A DNA stretch of 14,496 nt from JAWBSP01 sp964632175. Lineage in GTDB: Archaea > Hadarchaeota > Hadarchaeia > Hadarchaeales > JAWBSP01. The notes beneath the pieces were generated by a model. It was not told where the DNA came from. It saw only the letters and a list, made by a program, of their open reading frames with translations, and did no database searches. The stretch is from assembly GCA_964632175.1 (NCBI GenBank), contig CAZWBJ010000023.1, positions 1-14,496 of the forward strand. The letters are read 5' to 3'. This document shows, piece by piece, positions 6,851 through 14,496 of the stretch. Within the stretch, counting starts at the first letter, position 1. Every line of letters starts with the position of its first letter. The translations under genes were made by a program, and so were the position numbers.

Positions 6851-9474
6851 TCTTTACTCTCCCTCCGCCCTTTCTTCGGGCTGAGCGCCTTCTCGACCCT
6901 CAATTTCTTGGGTACCGGCTGAACCTCTGGCTTTTTCTCGGGCTGGGCCACTGGTCCTGGCCCCCTCTGAACCTCGGGCTCAAAGGGGAGCGTCGGTCTG
7001 GCCGCGAGCCGCATCTCCATCTCCCTCCTCTTCGCGCTGCTCCACCGCGCCAGAAGGTATGCGCCCGCCACTCCCGCTAGGGGGAGAAGAGCCAGAGACC
7101 AGAGGGGGAAGCCCCTCTCCTCCCCTTTCGAGCAGACTATCTCGAAGGTGTTCTCCCAGCTCTGTCCCGCCGGGTCCTCGGTGCGGATGGTGAACTCGTT
7201 CCTCCCCTCCCTCAGGCGCAGGTTAACCACCCAGAACCCACCAACGGGCTCTATTCTCTCACCGTTCACGAAGAGGGAAATTCCCGGCAGGGCGTGGATG
7301 GTTAGGGTGTAGGTGGGCTGATTCACCGTGGACGGGATCTGGACGTCCGGCCGGGGTGGACCGGTGCTGTAGTAGAGCTCGAGCCTGGCCACCACCGACT
7401 CGTTCCCCGCCCTGTCCCTCACCTGGACCTCCACCGAGTTGAGACCCCCCTTCTCCAGCTCTATCCTCCTCGTGTTCTCGAAGTTCTCCCACTCCCCCCA
7501 GTTCTCCCCCAGCTTCAGCCTCATCTCGCTCACCCCGCTCCAGCTGTCTTCCGCCCTGATAAAGAGGATCCTGGTCTTGCTCGCGGAAAAGAGATTATCC
7601 GCGGTGAGGCTCACGCGCGGGGGGGTTAGATCCACTAGGAGGGGGACCACGATGGGGCCCGCGACCACGCCGGCCGGGGACTTGACCTCGAAATATATCC
7701 TGTAGTCTCCCTCCGTCAGCAGGCGGAGCCTGATGTTTTCCACCCCTCCTCCGTATGCAATCCATGTGGCCCGGTAGAGGTCCGGCTCGGAGAAGGCGTA
7801 CCTGTAATAGCCTAGGTTGCTCCCCGAGAGCCTGAGCACAACGTCTGGGGAATTCACGACCTCCATATCCGCCCGAACGCTCGCGAGGGGAGCGTTTGAA
7901 TTGTAGGTGAAACTGTAGATGGGGGTACAGTTCTCGTTCCCCGCCTTGTCCGTCACCCTCACCCTCCAGTACCAAGTGCCCGTCTGATTCTCATATGGTA
8001 AATCGTAATAGTTCTTCTCGCACACCAGCCTAGTGGGGGAGGAGAAGCTCTGGTCCTTGGAGAGCTCCAGCGTGTAAAGGGAAACCACTCCTGAAGTGTC
8101 GTCGGAGGGGACGGTCCAGCTGATCCTGACCACGTCCGGGCCCACCACAGCGCCGTTGGGGGGTTGAACTCCCCTGAGGTTGTAGGGCGGCGCCTGGTCG
8201 AGGACTATGGATGCACTGAGTATGCCGGACTTCCAGCCCTTGTCGTCCGCAACCATCACGTAGAGCTGTTTCGCCCCGTCCCCCCCGGGTAACGTGAGGT
8301 CAAGGGTGCTCGAATAGGGCCACTCCGTCCAGCTCGCCCCGTCAAAGCTGGTAAGCAGGGTCTGGATCACGTTATCATCGGTGGCGCTAACAGCGAGGGT
8401 GACGATCCTCGAGCTGGTGTACTTCGCGCCCCCGTTCACCTCCACCTTCTGAAGCACCGGTGGTGAGTTCATCCTGAATCTCCCTTCCGCCCAAGTGCTC
8501 CACTCCAGCCCGTCCCTTACCTCAATCCTGACGTAGTAGGTCGATCCCCATTGGAGCGGCCTCGGCGGACACCTTGCCCACTTGTTCTCCGACTGCACCT
8601 CCCCGGAGTCCCAAACGTCGTTTTCCCCCGGCCTCGTCCCCACCTTGACCCGATAGTGCGATTGGAGGTCCCCATCCCCGTCCGAGTACCCCCAAGTGAA
8701 GGTCGGTGAATTGTCCGTGAGGTTGGTGGGGTTCACTTCACCATTCACCCTCAAATTCTCCACTTGGGGAAGCTGGTTCAGTCTAAACCGCCCCCACACG
8801 CCATACTCCCAAGGTGCCTGGTCGCCGAAGGAATCTATGGCCGTGATCCTCACATAAAACCAATACCCACGCTCCAAGGGTGCACCGAGGTATGAACAGG
8901 TGCTCTCGTTGAGGTTTTCGCTCCGAAAGTTCCACTTGTCGTAGGCGTTCTCCGAACTTCCAACCTGTATCACCACCCCCTTCTGGGTATCCCCGTCCAC
9001 GTCGCTGAAGGCCCAAGAAAGTGCGAGCGCGGAAATGGGTAGCTTGTCCGCTGGGCTGGGTTTTCCCCCGATCAGCAGGTTGGAGAGGCGCGGCGGGGAG
9101 TTCCTGCGGAAACAACGAGACTCCGAGTTCTCCCCCTCTGCGTTCTCGTTGTCCCTAGCCTGCACCCTCCAGTAGTAACGGACGCCCGGAATCAGGCTTC
9201 TCGGATCCAAGGCGTAATTGTCGGAAGCAATCCAGCCCGAGGTGAAGTTATCATAGGGGAAGGAAGGGTCATCGCTTATGTGAACGCAGTACTCGGTGGC
9301 GTTCTCGGCCGGCTCCCAGTCCAATAGCAGGGTATTTTCCTTGAAAAGAATCCTTATGTCGTTGTCCGGGGAGGATAGTCTCGGAGGCGGGGGGGCGGCG
9401 GGGGTCGGGCCTGCTACAAACGCTAGGGCAATGAGTAAAAAGGCGGCGAGAAGGAGTCGTCTCTCGAGCGACAC
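6847..9474 (-). CDS. Ig/FN3-repeat type I surface protein, shorter paralogue of the upstream giant protein
   Basis: The 875-aa protein has a signal peptide (about 1-26), then roughly eight beta-sandwich domains starting near residues 31, 128, 235, 338, 426, 526, 617 and 706. A membrane helix lies at 789-810 and a 65-aa Pro/Lys/Arg-rich cytoplasmic tail follows. Signatures include YYWRVQARD, WSFSDVDGD-like calcium-loop-type turns (SDVDGDT, SDGDGDL), RVTDKAGNENC and RLKLGENWGEWENF. The membrane-proximal domain (706-778: SLFVNGERIEPVGGFWVVNL, then LREGRNEFTI) resembles the Ig-like glucodextranase-B type. Domains align one-to-one with the last eight of the protein encoded just upstream, so the gene probably arose by tandem duplication of that C-terminal half. 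GTG is the start, one base after the upstream TAA; the signal peptide begins right there. The stop overlaps the next ATG (ATGA). Likely roles are adhesion, S-layer-like coat or surface scaffold; none is proven. Confidence 0.93.
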   Translation of the reverse strand: MSLERRLLLAAFLLIALAFVAGPTPAAPPPPRLSSPDNDIRILFKENTLLLDWEPAENATEYCVHISDDPSFPYDNFTSGWIASDNYALDPRSLIPGVRYYWRVQARDNENAEGENSESRCFRRNSPPRLSNLLIGGKPSPADKLPISALALSWAFSDVDGDTQKGVVIQVGSSENAYDKWNFRSENLNESTCSYLGAPLERGYWFYVRITAIDSFGDQAPWEYGVWGRFRLNQLPQVENLRVNGEVNPTNLTDNSPTFTWGYSDGDGDLQSHYRVKVGTRPGENDVWDSGEVQSENKWARCPPRPLQWGSTYYVRIEVRDGLEWSTWAEGRFRMNSPPVLQKVEVNGGAKYTSSRIVTLAVSATDDNVIQTLLTSFDGASWTEWPYSSTLDLTLPGGDGAKQLYVMVADDKGWKSGILSASIVLDQAPPYNLRGVQPPNGAVVGPDVVRISWTVPSDDTSGVVSLYTLELSKDQSFSSPTRLVCEKNYYDLPYENQTGTWYWRVRVTDKAGNENCTPIYSFTYNSNAPLASVRADMEVVNSPDVVLRLSGSNLGYYRYAFSEPDLYRATWIAYGGGVENIRLRLLTEGDYRIYFEVKSPAGVVAGPIVVPLLVDLTPPRVSLTADNLFSASKTRILFIRAEDSWSGVSEMRLKLGENWGEWENFENTRRIELEKGGLNSVEVQVRDRAGNESVVARLELYYSTGPPRPDVQIPSTVNQPTYTLTIHALPGISLFVNGERIEPVGGFWVVNLRLREGRNEFTIRTEDPAGQSWENTFEIVCSKGEERGFPLWSLALLPLAGVAGAYLLARWSSAKRREMEMRLAARPTLPFEPEVQRGPGPVAQPEKKPEVQPVPKKLRVEKALSPKKGRRESKE
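7203..7541 (-). repeat. Membrane-proximal module in the 875-aa paralogue, copy sharing identical DNA blocks with 9784-10167
   Basis: Within this module three blocks are base-for-base identical to the neighbouring gene: 7203-7276 (74 bp), 7361-7393 (33 bp) and 7479-7541 (63 bp). Between the blocks the sequences differ by substitutions and by length. The blocks encode VNGERIEPVGGFWVVNLRLREG, split here as its parts VNGERIEPVGG and FWVVNLRLREG, then ELYYSTG-type and LGENWGEWENF segments. Confidence 0.85.
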
Positions 9475-9475
9475 C

Positions 9476-12400
9476 TTAACCGCCCCTCTCCTCCGACCTC
9501 CTCTCCTCCCTCCCCCCTTCCTTTCGGACGAACGGCTTCACCGCTCGCGGTCTAAGCGTGAGCTTTTCCTGAACCGGGGGCTTGGCTCTGGCTCTGGGCC
9601 TTCCCCTCCACCTGCTCGCCAGAAGGATCCCCAGACCTGCCACCCCAACTCCAGAGGCCAAAAGGACGTATCTGAGGCCTCCTGCCCCAGGCTGGGTTGC
9701 AACCTTTGGGGTGTAGGTGAACTCCAAGGTTTTGTCCCACATGGAGCCCGCCAGATCGACCGTGGAGAGGATGAAGGTGTTCTTCCCCTCCCTCAGGCGC
9801 AGGTTAACCACCCAGAACCCACCAACGGGCTCTATTCTCTCACCGTTCACGAAGAGGAAGACCCCGGGCTTGGCCGGAATCCTGAGGGTGTAGGAGGGTT
9901 CCGTCAGGACTGAGGGGAGGTTGTCAAGCGTGAGCTCCGTCTCCTCCCCGGTGACACCCTTCACCACCACCTCCCTCACCTCGGGGGCGCCGGTGCTGTA
10001 GTAGAGCTCGAGCCTGGCCACCGCTGACTCGTTCCCCGCCTTGTCCCTCACCTGCACCATCACCTGGTTCAGACCCTCCTCCAGCTCTATCACCTTCCTG
10101 CCCACGAAGTTCTCCCACTCCCCCCAGTTCTCCCCCAGCTTCAGCCTCATCTCGCTCACCCCGCTCCCGCCACGGTCGCTCGCGAAAATGTAGAGGGTCC
10201 TCACCTTGCTTCTAGAGGCCAAGTTATCGGCCGAGAGCTGAACCTGCGGTGGGGTGAGATCCACGAACAGTCCTATGACAAAGGGGCCGGCAACCGCCCC
10301 CGCGGGGGACTTGGCCTCGAAGTATATCAGGTACTGCCCCTCAGTCGGCAGTCTCAGCTTCAAGACGTTCTCGGTGTAGGGGATCCAGGCGACCTTTGCC
10401 AACTCCTCCTGGGAGAAGGCGTAGCGGTAAGCGGCCACGTTGCTCCCCCCGAGCGCTATGGAGACCTCCAGCGAGTTCACTATCGTCGTCTTGGTGCCCA
10501 GCTCGAGGGAGGGGGAGGGGGCAAGGGAGGGTGGAGTGGGATCGTAGGTGAACCTGTAGGTCGGGGTGCAGTTCTCGTTCCCGGCCCTGTCCTTCGCCCT
10601 CACCCTCCAGTAAACCGTCATCTTCTGATCGCCCAAGGAAAGGTCGTAGTAGTTCTTCTCGGTGGTGAAGACCTGCGGGCTGGTGAAAGACTCGCTGAAG
10701 GAGACCTCAACGGTGAAGAGCGAAACCACCCCCGAAACCGCATCCGAGGGGACGGTCCAGCTGAGCCTCACCGGGCTCGTGCCCACAGTGGCGTTGTTGG
10801 GTGGGTAGGTTCCGCTCAGCCCGACAGGCGGGGTCTTGTCGAAGATTATTGAAACCTTGAAGACGTTCTCCGACTCCCAGCCTTGGGCGTCCCTGACCTT
10901 GAGCCAAATCTCCTTGAGCCCCTCCGAACCCTGTAGGGTAAGGCTCTTGCTCGCGGAGAAAGTTTCGATCTCCCAGTCCTCCGTATCATCCACCTTCCAG
11001 ATCAGATCTTGGATGGGGGCGCCTCCGGCGGCGTCGATGGTGAGCGTGACATCCGGGGATCTCGTATAAACCGCCCCCCCGTTGATGAGGGCACCTCTGA
11101 TCCTCGGGCGAATGTTGGTGGTGAAGGAGCCACTGACCCAGTCTGACCACTGGAAGTTCTCCACCACCTGGTTGTTCTCGATTCTGCCGTCCTTCACGCG
11201 CATCCGGACGTAGTATTTGGTGTTCTCTTTCAACAGGCTCAACACATTATCGGGCAATCCCACTTGGCGCGTGATGGGTCCGCAAGGCACCTCACCGGAA
11301 TCCCAAACCTCGGAAGACTCTGGATCGCTCCCGACCTGGATCTGGTAGCAGGCCTGTTCGTCGTAGTCCTCGTCTGTGTAGTCCCAGCTGAACACGACCC
11401 TGCCCACGCTGGTGGGATCGCTCTGGCCGTTGATCTTGAAGTTCTCCACCCTCGGTGCGTGGTTGAGGATGAAGTGATACTGATCGTCCGACCAGGGGCC
11501 CCAGACCCCGAGATTATCCCGCACCTTCACCCTCACGAAGTATATCACCGCCCTGCTCAGGTACCCACCGATGTAGGTGACCCTATTTTCCGTCAGGTTT
11601 TCCGCCGTGTAGTCCCAGACCAAATCATCCTTCACCTCGCTGCCCGGTAGGAGCGACACCTGAATCCTAGCCCCACACTGGGAGTCTCCGTCGTTGTCCT
11701 GGAAGGTCCAAGAGATGACAGGGTTTCCAGTGGTCACCCTGTTGGGATTCGGCTTCCACTCCACCAACACGTTGGTCACCACCGGCGGGCTGGAGTAGTT
11801 GGTGAAGACCCAGGCCTCCGACCACTCGCCCACATTACCCGCCGCATCCCAAGCCCTCACCCTCCAGTAGAAGGTTCCGGACAGGGTCTCGGACGGGGTG
11901 TAGGAGTTCTCGGTGAGGCCGGTGGCTTCTACTTCTGGAGAAGAGAAATTATCGTTGTCGTCCACCTGTATCTCGTAGGTGACAGCGGTGAGATCGGCTA
12001 CCTCATCCCAAGCGAAGGTTGGGCCTAAAACATGCATGGGCGGCCCGTTGTTTTCCGGCTCCCTCAGCGCAGGTGGTCCGGGGGGCGTGACATCCACGGT
12101 AAAGGTGAAGTTCTCAGACCACTTGCCCACATTTTGGGCCCTGTCCACACCCCTCACCCTCCATCTGTAGTGACCGTCGGGCAGAGAGTTTTCGGGGCGG
12201 AACCAGTTCACTTGGGGATTCGCCGTCAAGACGAGCGCGCCAGAATTGTCATAGATTTCAACCTGATAGTTTTCAAGGGTCTCGGGATGGCTCCACTCCA
12301 GCCGCGGTCTGTTGTCAGACAGCACGGCGCCGTTTTCGGGTAACTTGGGAGCCGGAGCGACTGGAGGTTCCGTGTCAATGTTCACCCTGAAGTGGCATAT

Positions 12401-14496
12401 TTCCCCTAGGTTGCCCGCCGCATCCCTTGCCCTCAGGTGGAAGTACCAAGTGCCGTCGGAAGTCGCGTCGCGCGTCAACGAAGTTGCGGTGATGTATGCG
12501 TCAGGAGTGGTGTTCTCGCTCTTGTCCCACTGGTAGTAATAACCGACAATGGGGGCGGTGCTGGAAGGCGGACTCCAGTTGAACTCCACACTTCTGCTGT
12601 TGTACCACTCGGATGGGTTCGGATGCGTGGGGCTGGAAACCCCCGGCGGCCCATCGGGGGTGACATCTATCTGCACCCTGAAATGACTGGCGGGACCCCA
12701 GTTGCCCGCGGCATCGCCGGCGCGTAGATGGAAATACCAAACCCCGTCGGGAAGATCCACGAACGATATGGAATTCTCTGTGAGATTCACGTTCTCAACC
12801 GGCGTAGTGTTTTCGTTTTGGTCAAGGATCCAGCTGTAACCCACAATGGGAGAGGTGCTTGTGGGAATCGACCATCGGAAGGACGGCGAATTATCCGCAT
12901 ACCATTTCTGATTATCGGGATGTGTGGAACTGGTGAGATCCAGAATCGGGTCTGGCGTCATGTCTAGAACTATAGAATCCCAGAACGTGGAGAGGTTTCC
13001 GGCCGCATCTCTGACCTGGTAGTATACGGTTTTGACCCCCTCTCCCGGACTTAGAGCCCAGATCTTCGTGTTCTCTGGAGGTACCCAATCCGTCCAGTTT
13101 ACGTTGTCATTGGAGTACCGTACTGCCAGGACATCGGAATCCCAAGTGAGGGTTAACACCACCAAGTTGTCCTTGGTGTAGTCATCGCCGTTGTTGATTA
13201 GAATGGAGCCCGTCGGTGGGGTGGTGTCCAGCGTGATGCTGGCGCTCCGCGGATTGCTGATGTTCCCCGCGCTGTCGATGACCCAAGCGTAAACCGTCTT
13301 GGGACCGTCGCCCTCCGAAAGGGTGAAGGAGGAGGGCTTGGAGCCGAAGTTCGATGGATCGGGTGTAGCGTTATCTTCGCTCAAATACCATCCCTCAACC
13401 TCACTCTCGGCATCGTTCTCCTCTAAGATCACGATAACTGTTCTGGACTTGGCAAAATCGGGAGAGTGCGTCTCGCTATCCTGGAGGGAGAAGGTGGAGA
13501 TGACCGGGAGCCCCGTGTCAATCTTAACCACATTCTCAGACTCATAAACGGTGCAGTTGCTCACCCTGTCGAAAACCAAGTACCTGTATTTGTATGCCCG
13601 GCCTGAGATGACCGAGTTATCAACATAAGGGGAGGAGGGGTTAAGGGCAACATCCCCCCAATTCTCCCAGGCCCCTATTACTCCGCTCGAGAGTTCCGCC
13701 GAGGTTCTCTGAAGGAGGCAGTAGTCAATCCCTGACGCTGAATCGGTGCCAGCCACAAAGTTAACCTCAACCGAGGTTTTGTCCAAATAGGAGTTCTCGT
13801 AACTGATGAACCCTCCCGACGGCGGGGTTTCATCCCTGTAAACTCCGAAGGAGATAGTGGCCCACAGGCCCGCCTTGTTGTATACCGTAACGTTCTTGGC
13901 CCCATTCTGGGTGGAGGAGGTGGTCCAAGTGTACGTCCACGAGGCCGGACAAGAATAGTTCTCTCCGCCGTTTGTTCCCCCGAAGCCCGCTAATGAGGGG
14001 AAGACTATCTTCCGAATTCCCGACTGATCGTCGAGAGCGCTCACTGTCACGACGAAGGTTCCACCCACCGCCCGGTTGTAGTACACCACATTTTCTCCGG
14101 AAACATGTTGGTACTCCGAATTTTCCCCTTCAGTTATGGTCAGGGAAAGGGAGGTGGGTGGGGTGTTGTCACAGTAGTAAAGAACCGTTACCCCATTGGA
14201 GGGATTGCCAGCTGCATCAACCGCTCTCACATAGATGACGTTGGCATCCGGTTTGCTTCTTATATAACCCTCAGGTATCTCAGAGCCGTTTCTAAAATCA
14301 ATCCAGTTTGGATTGGTATCTGTCTTTATCTGATACTTCCAAACCCCAGAAAGGTTGTCTACCGCATCTACGGTCCAGCCAAACCGTGGGGTAGTGTCGC
14401 TCGAGTAGTTGTCGGCGGAAGTAGCGGGATCTGTATAGCATCCAGAAGGATCAGTCGGGGGAGTGGTGTCGAGGATGATGGAGTCGGAGTAGGTGG
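9476..14496 (-). CDS. Giant Ig/FN3-repeat surface protein, N-terminus beyond the window
   Basis: The frame is open from the right edge to a TAA at 9478-9476 (1672 complete codons visible); the apparent GTG start near 14230 is internal, because the frame continues upstream with the same repeat type (SIILDTTPPTDPSGCY). About 16 beta-sandwich domains of 85-110 aa are visible, most opening with D-x-T-P-P or an equivalent and containing D-x-A-G-N. Approximate starts are 14170, 13835, 13520, 13230, 12965, 12670, 12380, 12095, 11800, 11470, 11120, 10845, 10548, 10262 and 10000, after a partial first domain. A membrane helix (YVLLASGVGVAGLGILLA) is encoded at about 9620-9690, followed by a roughly 45-residue Arg/Lys-rich tail ending SEERGG. 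This is a type I surface protein; numerous N-x-S/T sequons suggest N-glycosylation. Domains 6 and 7 (12965-12380) are closely related to each other (both carry THPD/THPN, IVGY and DG-WYFHLRA). No PGF-CTERM or LPXTG-like sorting signal is present at the C-terminus. It is the most upstream visible gene of the operon. Confidence 0.93.
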   Translation of the reverse strand, partial: TYSDSIILDTTPPTDPSGCYTDPATSADNYSSDTTPRFGWTVDAVDNLSGVWKYQIKTDTNPNWIDFRNGSEIPEGYIRSKPDANVIYVRAVDAAGNPSNGVTVLYYCDNTPPTSLSLTITEGENSEYQHVSGENVVYYNRAVGGTFVVTVSALDDQSGIRKIVFPSLAGFGGTNGGENYSCPASWTYTWTTSSTQNGAKNVTVYNKAGLWATISFGVYRDETPPSGGFISYENSYLDKTSVEVNFVAGTDSASGIDYCLLQRTSAELSSGVIGAWENWGDVALNPSSPYVDNSVISGRAYKYRYLVFDRVSNCTVYESENVVKIDTGLPVISTFSLQDSETHSPDFAKSRTVIVILEENDAESEVEGWYLSEDNATPDPSNFGSKPSSFTLSEGDGPKTVYAWVIDSAGNISNPRSASITLDTTPPTGSILINNGDDYTKDNLVVLTLTWDSDVLAVRYSNDNVNWTDWVPPENTKIWALSPGEGVKTVYYQVRDAAGNLSTFWDSIVLDMTPDPILDLTSSTHPDNQKWYADNSPSFRWSIPTSTSPIVGYSWILDQNENTTPVENVNLTENSISFVDLPDGVWYFHLRAGDAAGNWGPASHFRVQIDVTPDGPPGVSSPTHPNPSEWYNSRSVEFNWSPPSSTAPIVGYYYQWDKSENTTPDAYITATSLTRDATSDGTWYFHLRARDAAGNLGEICHFRVNIDTEPPVAPAPKLPENGAVLSDNRPRLEWSHPETLENYQVEIYDNSGALVLTANPQVNWFRPENSLPDGHYRWRVRGVDRAQNVGKWSENFTFTVDVTPPGPPALREPENNGPPMHVLGPTFAWDEVADLTAVTYEIQVDDNDNFSSPEVEATGLTENSYTPSETLSGTFYWRVRAWDAAGNVGEWSEAWVFTNYSSPPVVTNVLVEWKPNPNRVTTGNPVISWTFQDNDGDSQCGARIQVSLLPGSEVKDDLVWDYTAENLTENRVTYIGGYLSRAVIYFVRVKVRDNLGVWGPWSDDQYHFILNHAPRVENFKINGQSDPTSVGRVVFSWDYTDEDYDEQACYQIQVGSDPESSEVWDSGEVPCGPITRQVGLPDNVLSLLKENTKYYVRMRVKDGRIENNQVVENFQWSDWVSGSFTTNIRPRIRGALINGGAVYTRSPDVTLTIDAAGGAPIQDLIWKVDDTEDWEIETFSASKSLTLQGSEGLKEIWLKVRDAQGWESENVFKVSIIFDKTPPVGLSGTYPPNNATVGTSPVRLSWTVPSDAVSGVVSLFTVEVSFSESFTSPQVFTTEKNYYDLSLGDQKMTVYWRVRAKDRAGNENCTPTYRFTYDPTPPSLAPSPSLELGTKTTIVNSLEVSIALGGSNVAAYRYAFSQEELAKVAWIPYTENVLKLRLPTEGQYLIYFEAKSPAGAVAGPFVIGLFVDLTPPQVQLSADNLASRSKVRTLYIFASDRGGSGVSEMRLKLGENWGEWENFVGRKVIELEEGLNQVMVQVRDKAGNESAVARLELYYSTGAPEVREVVVKGVTGEETELTLDNLPSVLTEPSYTLRIPAKPGVFLFVNGERIEPVGGFWVVNLRLREGKNTFILSTVDLAGSMWDKTLEFTYTPKVATQPGAGGLRYVLLASGVGVAGLGILLASRWRGRPRARAKPPVQEKLTLRPRAVKPFVRKEGGREERRSEERGG
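9784..10167 (-). repeat. Membrane-proximal module in the giant protein, second copy of the identical DNA blocks
   Basis: Blocks 9784-9857, 9990-10022 and 10105-10167 match 7203-7276, 7361-7393 and 7479-7541 exactly, at offsets of 2581, 2629 and 2626 bp. The changing offsets show insertions or deletions between the identical blocks. Confidence 0.85.
12380..12965 (-). repeat. Two adjacent closely related FN3-like domains within the giant protein
   Basis: Two roughly 97-residue units share, in order, VTPD or MTPD, S-(S/P)-THP, a WY pair, a W before a Ser/Pro-rich stretch, SPIVGY or APIVGY, ENTTP, DG-(V/T)-WYFHLRA and DAAGN, then HFRV-ID. They are more alike than any other visible neighbouring domains, which indicates a within-gene tandem duplication. 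The type is common in archaeal and bacterial surface proteins. Confidence 0.75.

Noticed and set aside
9476..9620. A PGF-CTERM or LPXTG-like sorting signal at the end of the giant protein
   Set aside because: No PGF or LPXTG motif precedes the membrane helix, and the cytoplasmic tail is too long for such signals; a plain membrane anchor fits better.
7203..10167. Identical blocks as a mobile element or CRISPR-like repeat
   Set aside because: They are in frame, sit at equivalent domain positions of paralogous genes, lack terminal repeats or regular spacers, and are explained by duplication or gene conversion.
14228..14230. GTG as the start of the giant surface protein
   Set aside because: The same frame is open to the right edge and encodes further Ig-like repeat sequence, and no signal peptide follows the GTG.

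Overview
The window is a compact, protein-coding stretch with every supported gene on the minus strand, so transcription runs from the right edge to the left. I suspect an archaeon, possibly thermophilic. The reasons are a TATA-like box about 25 bp upstream of a start codon with no Shine-Dalgarno (a leaderless layout), a GGTGA-type ribosome binding site where one is clear, GTG and TTG starts, AGG/AGA arginine codons, purine-rich coding strands, and type I surface proteins built from Ig/FN3-like repeats. No rRNA, tRNA or other taxonomic marker is present, so the lineage cannot be named.

Layout in transcription order. (1) 14496-9476: C-terminal part (1672 codons visible) of a giant surface protein with about 16 Ig/FN3-like domains, one C-terminal membrane helix and a short basic tail. 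(2) 9474-6847: an 875-aa paralogue with its own signal peptide, collinear with the last eight domains of the giant protein. (3) 6850-5246: a 534-aa type I membrane protein with four Ig-like domains and an unusually long (~105 aa) cytoplasmic tail. (4) 5241-4408: a 277-aa MinD/ParA-type P-loop ATPase. (5) 4407-3208: a 399-aa secreted PQQ-repeat beta-propeller with a C-terminal membrane anchor. Neighbouring genes are separated by 1, -4, 4 and 0 nt, so this is very probably one translationally coupled operon. A 133-bp AT-rich gap (3075-3207) follows, carrying a promoter, a hairpin/T-tract and a repeated CTAATTT element. (6) 3074 to beyond position 1: a large membrane-anchored or lipid-anchored protein with a long helical segment and then a beta-rich region of unknown family.

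Taken together, the operon looks like a cell-surface assembly: three Ig-domain proteins and one propeller, all N-outside with a single C-terminal membrane helix, co-expressed with one soluble cytoplasmic ATPase of the family that positions membrane complexes. My working hypothesis is an adhesion, envelope or surface-organising system whose placement is controlled by the ATPase, with the long tail of protein 3 as the best candidate contact. This is inference; no function is established by sequence alone. The only stretch without a gene is the 133-bp gap.
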